Part shown: in pieces, positions 1 to 6,629 of the stretch
How positions within the stretch are numbered: the first letter of the stretch is position 1
Layout: every line of letters starts with the position of its first letter
DNA from: an uncultured Alphaproteobacteria bacterium
Lineage (GTDB): Bacteria > Pseudomonadota > Alphaproteobacteria > Thalassobaculales > Thalassobaculaceae
Reading direction: 5' to 3'
Assembly: GCA_938028645.1 (NCBI GenBank)
Contig: CALIMD010000188.1
Span: 1-7,281 of the forward strand
DNA: 7,281 bases
Made by a program: the position numbers and the translations under genes
The notes under the pieces: model-generated
Told to the model about the DNA's origin: nothing
Seen by the model: only the letters and a program-made list of their open reading frames with translations
Databases searched by the model: none

Positions 1-1
1 G

Positions 2-679
2 ATGGTACGCGCTTCAAAGAAAATTACAATCGTTGGTGGATCGGGAGCATTAGGTGCTGGGCTCGCAAAGCGTTGGGCAAGGAAAGGTCATCAAATAATT
101 ATAGGGTCTAGAGATGAAAAACGAGCATCTGAAGCGGCTTCTCGTCTAAATAATGAAGCCGGTACTGCAAGTATAGTAGGAATGGAAAACAAGGAGGCCT
201 CAGAAAATGGAGAAATTGTTGTTCTTACTGTTCCGTTTTCCAACCATATGAGCACATTAAGTTTGATTGCCCCTGCCTTAGATAATAAAATTTTAATAGA
301 TGTTACAGTTCCGTTGGTTCCGCCAAAAGTTCGTACTGTACATATCCCCGAGGGTGGTTCTTGCGCGAAAGCCGCGCAGGAGTTTCTTGGCAAGGCAGTT
401 CGTGTGGTCTCGGCATTTCAAAGCGTTGCTGCCACTCATCTAGACGATCTAGAGCATGAGATTGACTGTGATGTTCTAGTTTGTGGAAATGACCCCGAGG
501 CAAGAGAAGTTGTGGTCGAACTTGCATCGGATGCAGACATGAAAGCTTGGCACGCTGGTGTTATAGCCAACTCAATCGTTGCTGAAGCCATGACGTCATC
601 ACTTATTTTTATGAATAATAGGTATAAGATAGATGGGGCGGGACTCAGGATCACGGGTAAGCCAGGTTCAGCGGGTTAA
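2..679 (+). CDS. npdG: NADPH-dependent F420 reductase (F420H2:NADP+ oxidoreductase, NpdG/Fno family)
   Basis: This cytosolic enzyme would transfer hydride between NADPH and F420, in bacteria usually to supply F420H2. The 225-residue product matches the family length of about 210-230. A Rossmann glycine motif, GGSGALG (residues 12-18), and GSRD (35-38), which usually contacts the NADP 2'-phosphate, lie near the N-terminus. Further family blocks are LTVPF (75-79), DCDVLVCGND (155-164) and the C-terminal NNRYKIDGAGLRITG (205-219). The ATG at 2 puts the glycine loop at the usual distance from the N-terminus, but the window begins one base earlier, so an upstream start or overlap with a previous gene cannot be excluded. 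The stop is 11 bases before cofE. Two positions expected at the hydride-transfer site are atypical: Gln140 where the archaeal enzyme has His133, and Val142 where it has Ile135. The usual DAGPL-like motif reads HAGVI (184-188). Family assignment is firm; direction and efficiency of the reaction are inferred. Confidence 0.92.
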   Translation: MVRASKKITIVGGSGALGAGLAKRWARKGHQIIIGSRDEKRASEAASRLNNEAGTASIVGMENKEASENGEIVVLTVPFSNHMSTLSLIAPALDNKILIDVTVPLVPPKVRTVHIPEGGSCAKAAQEFLGKAVRVVSAFQSVAATHLDDLEHEIDCDVLVCGNDPEAREVVVELASDADMKAWHAGVIANSIVAEAMTSSLIFMNNRYKIDGAGLRITGKPGSAG

Positions 680-690
680 ACTATCAAGAG

Positions 691-1464
691 ATGGTTAGTC
701 GAATAAATATTTTTGCGTTGGATGGTATACCTTTAGTTAAGCCAGGTGACGATCTCGTGGAGATCATAAAAGATGCATTAATTGTTTCGAATGAGCGCCT
801 GCAGGATGATGATATAGTTGTTATAGCGCAAAAAATCATCTCCAAAGCCGAAGGAAGGATCGTGGCGTTGAATTCGGTTGAGCCAAGCTCACAGGCCGAA
901 GCCTTGGCGATAAAATTAGAAAAAGATCCTCGCCAAATTGAACTGGTGTTGCAAGAGTCAAAAGAAATTGTTCGGTCAAAGCCCGGAGTTGTGATTGTTG
1001 AGCAAAACCTGGGTTTAGTTATGGCAAATGCTGGAATAGATCGATCTAACGTTGTCGATCAGGCCAATGATAATGATGAGTATGTTTTGCTGTTGCCTGA
1101 AGACCCTGATGCAAGTTGTGATCTTATTCGTCATGAAATTAATAAAAGGTTAGGGGTCAAAGTCGGTGTAATTGTGAATGACAGCGTGGGAAGGGCATGG
1201 AGAATCGGTACCACCGGCCATGCTATTGGCATAGCAGGATTACCTGCCGTGATAGATCTTCGTGGCGAATTGGACATGTTTGGAAAAGAACTGATGGTTA
1301 GCGAACAGGCTGTCGCAGATGAGCTGGCGTCGGCCGCATCCCTTCTTCAGGGACAAGCTTCAGAAGGAATGCCTGTGGTCGTTATAAGAGGTTTTAAGTC
1401 GGATGCAGAGAAGCAAAAAGCCACAGCACTTATACGAGACCGTGAAATGGATATGTTCCGGTGA
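691..1464 (+). CDS. cofE: Coenzyme F420-0:L-glutamate ligase, stand-alone CofE
   Basis: CofE is a GTP- and metal-dependent ligase that adds L-glutamate residues to F420-0, building the poly-gamma-glutamate tail in the cytosol. The 257-residue protein shows family blocks throughout: GIP (12-14), PGDD (18-21), AQKIISKAEGR (46-56), KDPR (78-81), NAGIDRSN (113-120), LLPEDPD (134-140), NDSVGRAWRIG (163-173), RGELDMFG (191-198) and VADELASAA (208-216). Length and end point show only the ligase domain; the C-terminal FMN nitroreductase-like domain of mycobacterial FbiB is absent. The ATG at 691 fits the family N-terminus, but the purine-rich AAGAG lies directly against it, too close for a normal Shine-Dalgarno site, so reinitiation after npdG (11-base gap) is likely. 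Its TGA overlaps the GTG start of cofD by 4 bases. Tail length cannot be predicted. Confidence 0.95.
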   Translation: MVSRINIFALDGIPLVKPGDDLVEIIKDALIVSNERLQDDDIVVIAQKIISKAEGRIVALNSVEPSSQAEALAIKLEKDPRQIELVLQESKEIVRSKPGVVIVEQNLGLVMANAGIDRSNVVDQANDNDEYVLLLPEDPDASCDLIRHEINKRLGVKVGVIVNDSVGRAWRIGTTGHAIGIAGLPAVIDLRGELDMFGKELMVSEQAVADELASAASLLQGQASEGMPVVVIRGFKSDAEKQKATALIRDREMDMFR

Positions 1465-2438
1465 CTGAGTTACGCTCCTGTTCCAATGGCCTGTGTGTTC
1501 TTTCGGGAGGAGTTGGAGGAGCCAAGCTTGTGCTGGGTCTTTCTAGGACCCTCAATAACGAGGACTTTATGACGATAGTAAATACTGGGGACGATTTTGT
1601 TCATCTTGGGCTGAAAATTTGTCCGGATATTGATACTATAATTTATACTCTAGCCGAACTTGTTGATCAGGAACGAGGGTGGGGGCTAAAAGACGAATCA
1701 TGGAATTTTCTAGATAAAACTAAATTATTAGGCGGAGAGGGTTGGTTTAATCTAGGGGATAAAGACCTTGCAACTCATGTTCATCGGACACAACGCCTAG
1801 CGAAGGGTGAAGATTTAACTTCTATTACAAAAAATTTAGCGTCCTCGCTTGGCGTTGAAGCCAAGCTTGTCCCGATGACTAATGACATTGTTTCTACTGT
1901 CGTGGAAACTCCGGAGGAAGACTTGGCGTTTCAACATTATTTTGTTCGGGATAGATGTTTGCCAACTGTAAAGGGATTTCGATTTGAAGGGGTGAAGTCC
2001 TCAGTGATTAATCCGTTGATACAAGAATACGCTAGAGCGAATCATAAATCAGCCATTTTACTTGCACCGTCAAACCCTTTTGTAAGTATAGATCCGATAC
2101 TCAATGTGCCAGCTATGACTGACAAATTGGTTGGAATGAAAGGGCCCAAAATAGCCATCTCTCCGATTATCAACAGTAAAGCTGTAAAGGGACCGGCGGC
2201 AAAAATGATGCAGGAACTTGGAGTTCCATCGACTTCTATTGAAATCGCAAATCACTACAAAGGGTTAATTGACGCAATAGTGATTGACCATGCAGATGCA
2301 CCTTTATCTGAGAAGATTGAAGATCTGGGGATAAAGGTATTTATAACCAATACGGTGATGCATTCATTGAATGAAAAAATTACGTTAGCCAATGAATGTC
2401 TTAACTTCATCGAGGCGTATTGGGAAAATAGATGGTAG
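1461..2438 (+). CDS. cofD: 2-phospho-L-lactate transferase (CofD/FbiA family)
   Basis: CofD transfers the phospho-three-carbon unit from the guanylylated donor made by CofC onto the ribityl hydroxyl of FO, releasing GMP and forming F420-0 (dehydro-F420-0 if the donor derives from phosphoenolpyruvate). The 325-residue length is typical. Visible motifs are the N-terminal SGGVGGAKLVLGL (15-27), NTGDD (41-45) in the metal/FO pocket, WFNLGDKDLATH (95-106), PMTND (138-142) and PSNPFVSIDPIL (203-214). The GTG at 1461 is the best start: an in-frame stop lies at 1443-1445, and the next methionine (residue 37) would delete the glycine-rich loop. The start overlaps the cofE stop in a GTGA quartet, a classic translational-coupling arrangement. 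The last 7 bases overlap cofC. Family assignment is firm; the exact donor (lactyl, glyceryl or enolpyruvyl) is not decided by these motifs. Confidence 0.95.
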   Translation: MTELRSCSNGLCVLSGGVGGAKLVLGLSRTLNNEDFMTIVNTGDDFVHLGLKICPDIDTIIYTLAELVDQERGWGLKDESWNFLDKTKLLGGEGWFNLGDKDLATHVHRTQRLAKGEDLTSITKNLASSLGVEAKLVPMTNDIVSTVVETPEEDLAFQHYFVRDRCLPTVKGFRFEGVKSSVINPLIQEYARANHKSAILLAPSNPFVSIDPILNVPAMTDKLVGMKGPKIAISPIINSKAVKGPAAKMMQELGVPSTSIEIANHYKGLIDAIVIDHADAPLSEKIEDLGIKVFITNTVMHSLNEKITLANECLNFIEAYWENRW

Positions 2439-3073
2439 TCGCAGTTGTTCCATTAAAAAACCTTAAATTGGCTAAAAGCCGCCTTAGCAACATTCTAGCA
2501 GAAGGCGAAAGACAGGAACTTGTCCTTGCCATGTTCGATGATGTTTTAGTTTCTTTAAGAGAAAGCCAATTTATAGATAAAATATTTTTAGTCGCGGATA
2601 AACATTTTAATCCCATCGCCGATGTTCAAATGATAACAGAAATCAAAAACAGAGGTTATGATGAGGCAATAATTGAAGCTCTCAAAGACAGCCGAGTCCA
2701 TCAAGCCCAAGCAATGCTAATACTTCCGGCAGACCTACCTTTGGTAAGCAGGGACGAGCTAAATACTTTAATTACAGATCAAGAAGATAGAAGCATTCGC
2801 ATAGCTGGGGCGCGAGATCAGGACGGGACAAATGCTTTAGTGATGAAGCCCCCAAGTCTGTTAGCAACCAGTTTTGGTGTAGGTAGTTTTGAACGCCATA
2901 AGAAATTTGCAAAAGCCCTTTCAGTGAAAATAGAAGAAGTAAATCTCCCTGGTCTATCCTTTGACGTGGATACTGAAAAAGATTTAATAGATTTTATTCA
3001 AACAAAAAGTGATACTAGAACTTACCGGTTTTTAGACGAAAGCGGTATAATTGGCCGCCTTAATAATTTATAG
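2432..3073 (+). CDS. cofC: 2-phospho-L-lactate guanylyltransferase (CofC/FbiD family)
   Basis: CofC uses GTP to activate a phosphorylated three-carbon acid (2-phospho-L-lactate in archaea, phosphoenolpyruvate in mycobacteria, 3-phospho-D-glycerate in Paraburkholderia) to the guanylyl donor used by CofD. The 213-residue protein has an MobA-like nucleotidyltransferase fold signature: VVPLKNLKLAKSRL (5-18) in the nucleotide-binding loop, PADLPL (99-104) with a metal-binding Asp, DGTNAL (131-136), FGVGSFERH (148-156) and SFDVDTEKDL (176-185), whose Asp residues probably complete the metal site. The ATG at 2432 lies inside the end of cofD with a 7-base overlap. GGGA at 2422-2425 is a plausible ribosome-binding site 6 bases upstream. 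The predicted N-terminus begins exactly at the family's first beta strand. The chemical identity of the substrate acid is not readable by eye. Confidence 0.93.
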   Translation: MVVAVVPLKNLKLAKSRLSNILAEGERQELVLAMFDDVLVSLRESQFIDKIFLVADKHFNPIADVQMITEIKNRGYDEAIIEALKDSRVHQAQAMLILPADLPLVSRDELNTLITDQEDRSIRIAGARDQDGTNALVMKPPSLLATSFGVGSFERHKKFAKALSVKIEEVNLPGLSFDVDTEKDLIDFIQTKSDTRTYRFLDESGIIGRLNNL

Positions 3074-3110
3074 TTGAATAAAGAACTTTATATAGAAATA
3101 GAGAAAAAAC
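3074..3110 (+). promoter_or_regulatory. cofC-fbiC spacer with weak ribosome-binding site
   Basis: This 37-base AT-rich spacer is the longest non-coding stretch between genes in the window. It contains a perfect 6-base inverted repeat, ATAAAG (3078-3083) and CTTTAT (3086-3091), separated by AA. That would form only a short A/U hairpin and has no U-tract typical of a terminator. A weak purine run, AGAG (3100-3103), lies 7 bases before the TTG start of fbiC and is the best ribosome-binding-site candidate. TATATA (3089-3094) resembles a -10 box, but no well-spaced -35 box is visible, so an internal promoter is possible rather than shown. Confidence 0.3.
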
Positions 3111-5585
3111 TTGGTTGCAAAGTTACAAAAGTTAAATTGGTCTTTAGAGGGGGAGCAACCTAATGACGCTCAGTCGCTAAAGCTTATTGATATAGACGAT
3201 TTGTCCGAGTTAATGGGGATAGCTTCTGATCTGCGGGACAAAGGTTTTGGAAGACATATTAGTTACTCCCGAAAAGTCTTTATTCCACTGACACAATTGT
3301 GCAGAGATGTTTGTCATTATTGCACCTTCGCTCAGCCGCCGAGAAATCTTGCAGACGTATTTTTAAAGCCCGATCAGGTGCTTAAGATTGCAGCTGCAGG
3401 GAAAGAAGCGGGTTGTAAAGAAGCATTATTTACTTTGGGGGACAAGCCGGAACTAAGATATTCAACAGCTCGGAACGAGCTATCTAAATTAGGTTTCAAG
3501 ACTACACTTGAATACTTGAGGGCTATGGCCCGTATGGTTTTTGAAGAAACTGGCCTCTTACCCCATTTGAACCCCGGAGTTTTGGATGCGAAAGATATTG
3601 CTTCGCTTCGTGAAGTGTCGGTGAGTATGGGCATAATGCTGGAAAGTAGTTCTGACAGGTTAATGGAAAAAGGCAAATGTCATCATGGATCTCCAGATAA
3701 GGCCCCAAGGGTACGTCTGTCCACGATAGATGAGGCTGGTCGACAAAAGGTTCCTTTCACCACAGGGATACTAATTGGGATTGGCGAGACCAAACAAGAG
3801 CGTATTGAAACACTCCTCGCGTTGCGAAAAAGCCATGAAAAATATGGGCATATTCAGGAGATTATAGTTCAAAATTTTAGAGCTAAGGCAAATACCTTGA
3901 TGGAAGACTCGGAAGAGCCAAGTCTAGAGGATCTGCAATGGACTATATCAGTAGCGCGTCTAATTTTTGGTTCAGGCATGTCTATACAAGCGCCGCCAAA
4001 TTTATCATATGATGATGCTGGTAAATTAATTGAAGCAGGTATTAATGACTGGGGCGGTGTGTCGCCGGTTACTCCAGATCATGTAAATCCTGAGGCGCCA
4101 TGGCCGCATTTGGATTCTCTTGCAAAACAGACCGCTCAGCAAAAAAAAATCTTGGTTGAGAGATTATCTATTTACCCCAGGTATCTTCATGAAGCTGATA
4201 AGTGGTTAGACAAGGCGTTTACTGGGACTGTCCTGGCGCTTTCGGACGCTGACGGTTTAGCTAGAACGGAAAACTGGTCGCCGGGACGGGCAGAGGCGAT
4301 AGACAACCCTATTCCTAAAATAAATATCACACCAGGATTCGTGAGAGACCGTAAACTGGATATAATTTTAGATAATGCTTTATCTGGAAACCTACTAAAC
4401 GAGCCGGACATCACAAGATTATTTCATGCGCGGGACGGTGAATTTGACATAGTAGTCCAGGCAGCCAACGAATTGAGAAAAAAAGTTAACGGCGATTCTG
4501 TGCAATACGTGGTTAATAGGAATATTAACTATACGAATGTCTGTTATTTTGGATGTAAATTTTGCGCTTTTTCGAAAGGTAAAACTGCAGAGTCACTGAG
4601 GGGAAAACCCTATGACCTAACCATTGAAGAAATCTCACGACGTGCAGTTGAAGCCTGGGATAGAGGGGCGACAGAGGTGTGCCTGCAAGGGGGTATTCAT
4701 CCCGCGTATGACGGAAATACTTATTTAGATATCACTAAACAATTGAAAAACATACTACCCGACCTGCACATTCATGCGTTCTCGCCATTAGAAGTGTATC
4801 AAGGGGCCAACACATTAGGTCTTTCATTGGATGAATTCTTAGGTCAACTTAAAAATGCGGGCTTGGGCAGCTTGCCAGGTACTGCCGCAGAAATTTTGGA
4901 TGACGAAGTCCGTGCAATCTTATGTCCGGACAAAGTGAATACCTCTCAGTGGCTCGAAGTTATAGAGACTGCTCATAACGTTGGTTTAAAGACGACTTCT
5001 ACTATTATGTTTGGGCATGTTGAAACTCCTACTCATTGGGCGCGTCATTTAGTTAGACTTCGAGATTTACAATCTCGAACAGGGGGAATAACTGAATTTG
5101 TGCCACTGCCTTTTGTGCACATGGAGGCGCCAATTTTTTTGAAGGGTGGAGCGCGTAGCGGTCCTAGTTGGCGCGAAACAGTTCTTATTCACTCCGTATC
5201 GCGGCTCGCACTGCATCCTTTGATCCAGAATATACAAACATCTTGGGTCAAGCTAGGGCCAATAGGAGCCGGTATATGTCTGGAATCAGGAGCAAATGAT
5301 CTGGGTGGCACGTTGATGAATGAGACAATAACAAGGTCTGCTGGCGCAAGCCATGGTCAAGAATTGCCACCTGGTGAGATGGATGCGTTAATAAAAAAAT
5401 TAGGAAGGGAGCCCAGTCAGCGTTCAACGCTTTACGGCAACGTAAATCAATTGCAGCAAGCAAAATCATATAACGCGATGCCTCTGGATGATGTGGTGAA
5501 CAACCCGGTGCGAAAATACTCAAAAAAAGTCAAACCTCAGTTTTTTAGTACATCAGAACAAATGGTTAAGCAGTTGGCAGAGTGA
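3111..5585 (+). CDS. fbiC: FO synthase, fused CofG-CofH bifunctional radical SAM enzyme
   Basis: FbiC makes 7,8-didemethyl-8-hydroxy-5-deazariboflavin (FO), the F420 chromophore. The 824 residues are close to mycobacterial FbiC (about 855). The N-terminal half is CofG: the 4Fe-4S motif CRDVCHYC supplies Cys64, Cys68 and Cys71, followed by TLGDKPE (108-114), PHLNPG (151-156), HHGSPDKAPR (191-200), QNFRAKANT (254-262) and GGVSPVTPDHVNPE (315-328). The C-terminal half is CofH: CYFGCKFC gives Cys478, Cys482 and Cys485, then GGIHP (527-531), an HAFSPLEV segment, SLPGTAAEIL and ANDLGGTLMNE. Both radical SAM sites are intact. CofH condenses a tyrosine-derived radical with 5-amino-6-ribitylaminouracil and CofG closes the ring. 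The start is TTG: an in-frame stop at 3099-3101 leaves no earlier start, and the first in-frame ATG (3213) would cut into the conserved N-terminal helix. It follows cofC by 37 bases and precedes the LLM gene by 25. Confidence 0.96.
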   Translation: MVAKLQKLNWSLEGEQPNDAQSLKLIDIDDLSELMGIASDLRDKGFGRHISYSRKVFIPLTQLCRDVCHYCTFAQPPRNLADVFLKPDQVLKIAAAGKEAGCKEALFTLGDKPELRYSTARNELSKLGFKTTLEYLRAMARMVFEETGLLPHLNPGVLDAKDIASLREVSVSMGIMLESSSDRLMEKGKCHHGSPDKAPRVRLSTIDEAGRQKVPFTTGILIGIGETKQERIETLLALRKSHEKYGHIQEIIVQNFRAKANTLMEDSEEPSLEDLQWTISVARLIFGSGMSIQAPPNLSYDDAGKLIEAGINDWGGVSPVTPDHVNPEAPWPHLDSLAKQTAQQKKILVERLSIYPRYLHEADKWLDKAFTGTVLALSDADGLARTENWSPGRAEAIDNPIPKINITPGFVRDRKLDIILDNALSGNLLNEPDITRLFHARDGEFDIVVQAANELRKKVNGDSVQYVVNRNINYTNVCYFGCKFCAFSKGKTAESLRGKPYDLTIEEISRRAVEAWDRGATEVCLQGGIHPAYDGNTYLDITKQLKNILPDLHIHAFSPLEVYQGANTLGLSLDEFLGQLKNAGLGSLPGTAAEILDDEVRAILCPDKVNTSQWLEVIETAHNVGLKTTSTIMFGHVETPTHWARHLVRLRDLQSRTGGITEFVPLPFVHMEAPIFLKGGARSGPSWRETVLIHSVSRLALHPLIQNIQTSWVKLGPIGAGICLESGANDLGGTLMNETITRSAGASHGQELPPGEMDALIKKLGREPSQRSTLYGNVNQLQQAKSYNAMPLDDVVNNPVRKYSKKVKPQFFSTSEQMVKQLAE

Positions 5586-5599
5586 GGATTAGTTTTATT

Positions 5600-5606
5600 G
5601 AGGGTG
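5600..5606 (+). promoter_or_regulatory. Ribosome-binding site of LLM gene 1
   Basis: GAGGGTG ends 4 bases before the ATG at 5611 and is among the clearest Shine-Dalgarno-like sequences in the window. It supports that start and suggests this gene is translated independently rather than by coupling to fbiC. Confidence 0.6.
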
Positions 5607-5610
5607 AAAA

Positions 5611-6606
5611 ATGAGCGATAAAGCTCCATCATATGGAATCATACTTTCTAATCGTGGTCCTGTTTTAGATTATTGTACGCCTTCTGATTTGATTGATTTA
5701 GGTGTTTATTCCGAGGAAAGCGGCGTATTTGATACGGTTTGGGCTGGTGACGCGTTTTTAACCAATCCAAGATTGGATGCGATTGTTCTTCTCTCTGCTG
5801 TCGCGTCTCGAACCAGTCGTGTCAGGATTGGCCCAGCCTGCATGGGTAGTTTCACACAACGAGGAGCTCTTGATTTGGCTTATCAGTGGGCCAGTCTTGA
5901 CCAAATAGCGAAAGGCCGATCTGTAATGGTTGCTTGCGCTGGTGGGGGTAACGGTAAAGCTTGGATTAATGAAGGTCGTAATACGGGCGTTGACCCTGCT
6001 GATCGCCGGAAACTCATGTGGGAGAGGATTAAATTGCTCAGAGAACTATGGCGTGGCAATGAAGTAGACTGTTCCGATTTTTTTCATGATTTTAAAGGTG
6101 TTTCTATAGAGCCAAAACCGATTAGAAATGATTATCCCATTTGGGCGGCAACAAATATAACCAGATTGGCAACTGGCAGCTCGACAGGAGCTCTGCCAGA
6201 AAAAACCCTAGAACGCGTGGGGAGGATTTGCGATGGATGGATGACACATTCCGTTACACCTCATACATTCTATGAAGCCTGGGAAAAAATTTTGAGATCT
6301 GCCAGAGAGGCCAATAAGCATGAGGAAAATCTGGATAATGCATTAGTTGTTAATATTTGTATTAATGATGACCCTTCGATAGCTCTTGAGGTAGCAGGAA
6401 GTTTCTTGGCAGAGTATTATAACATACAATTTTCGGCCGATCGGACGAGGGATTGGACAGCGCATGGTTCCCCACGGGATTGTGCAAAAGCGTTAACGGA
6501 ATATAAAGGAAGTGGAGTAAAACACATTGCCCTTCGGATCGCTTCAAGAGATCAAAAGGGGCAATTCGATAGATTTTTGAATGATGTTGTTCCGTTACTT
6601 AATTAG
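5611..6606 (+). CDS. LLM-class (luciferase-like) F420- or flavin-dependent oxidoreductase 1
   Basis: This is a cytosolic TIM-barrel oxidoreductase of the bacterial luciferase-like superfamily, whose members use F420 or FMN. The 331-residue length is usual. Supporting segments are an N-terminal barrel strand (YGIILSNRG, 8-16), SGVFDTVWAGD (37-47), the conserved RGALDLAYQWASLDQIAKGRS region (84-104) with the following glycine-rich AGGGNG (110-115), RRKLMWERIKLLRELWRG (132-149), PIWAATN (176-182) and ERVGRICDGW (201-210). Between the last two lies a stretch rich in Ser, Gly and Thr (183-194) that looks like a loop insertion relative to simple LLM proteins. A good ribosome-binding site precedes the ATG, and the gene lies 25 bases after fbiC. 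Placement in an F420 operon suggests F420H2 as cofactor, but LLM enzymes using FMN look similar at this level. No substrate can be assigned. Confidence 0.88.
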   Translation: MSDKAPSYGIILSNRGPVLDYCTPSDLIDLGVYSEESGVFDTVWAGDAFLTNPRLDAIVLLSAVASRTSRVRIGPACMGSFTQRGALDLAYQWASLDQIAKGRSVMVACAGGGNGKAWINEGRNTGVDPADRRKLMWERIKLLRELWRGNEVDCSDFFHDFKGVSIEPKPIRNDYPIWAATNITRLATGSSTGALPEKTLERVGRICDGWMTHSVTPHTFYEAWEKILRSAREANKHEENLDNALVVNICINDDPSIALEVAGSFLAEYYNIQFSADRTRDWTAHGSPRDCAKALTEYKGSGVKHIALRIASRDQKGQFDRFLNDVVPLLN

Positions 6607-6629
6607 AAAATATTAAAAAGGTTATAAGA

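Noticed and set aside
91..654. Three open frames on the - strand inside npdG (91-393, 303-527, 436-654)
   Set aside because: They lie wholly opposite a gene with clear family motifs, show no recognisable domain, and look like chance frames.
3078..3091. Possible terminator hairpin between cofC and fbiC
   Set aside because: The stem is A/U-rich, at most 6 pairs with a 2-base centre, and no U-tract follows. It would not be expected to terminate transcription.
3074..3096. Sigma-70-like promoter from TTGAAT (3074) and TATAGA (3091)
   Set aside because: The spacer between the two boxes is only 11 bases, far from the usual 16-18, and AT-rich spacers give such matches by chance.
3374..3708. Minus-strand open frames opposite the CofG half of fbiC
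   Set aside because: The + strand encodes continuous conserved CofG blocks here; the opposite frames have no recognisable features.
5248..5523. Minus-strand 91-codon frame opposite the end of fbiC
   Set aside because: It overlaps the conserved CofH C-terminus. Its Leu/His-rich composition is what reverse translation of the coding strand would give by chance.
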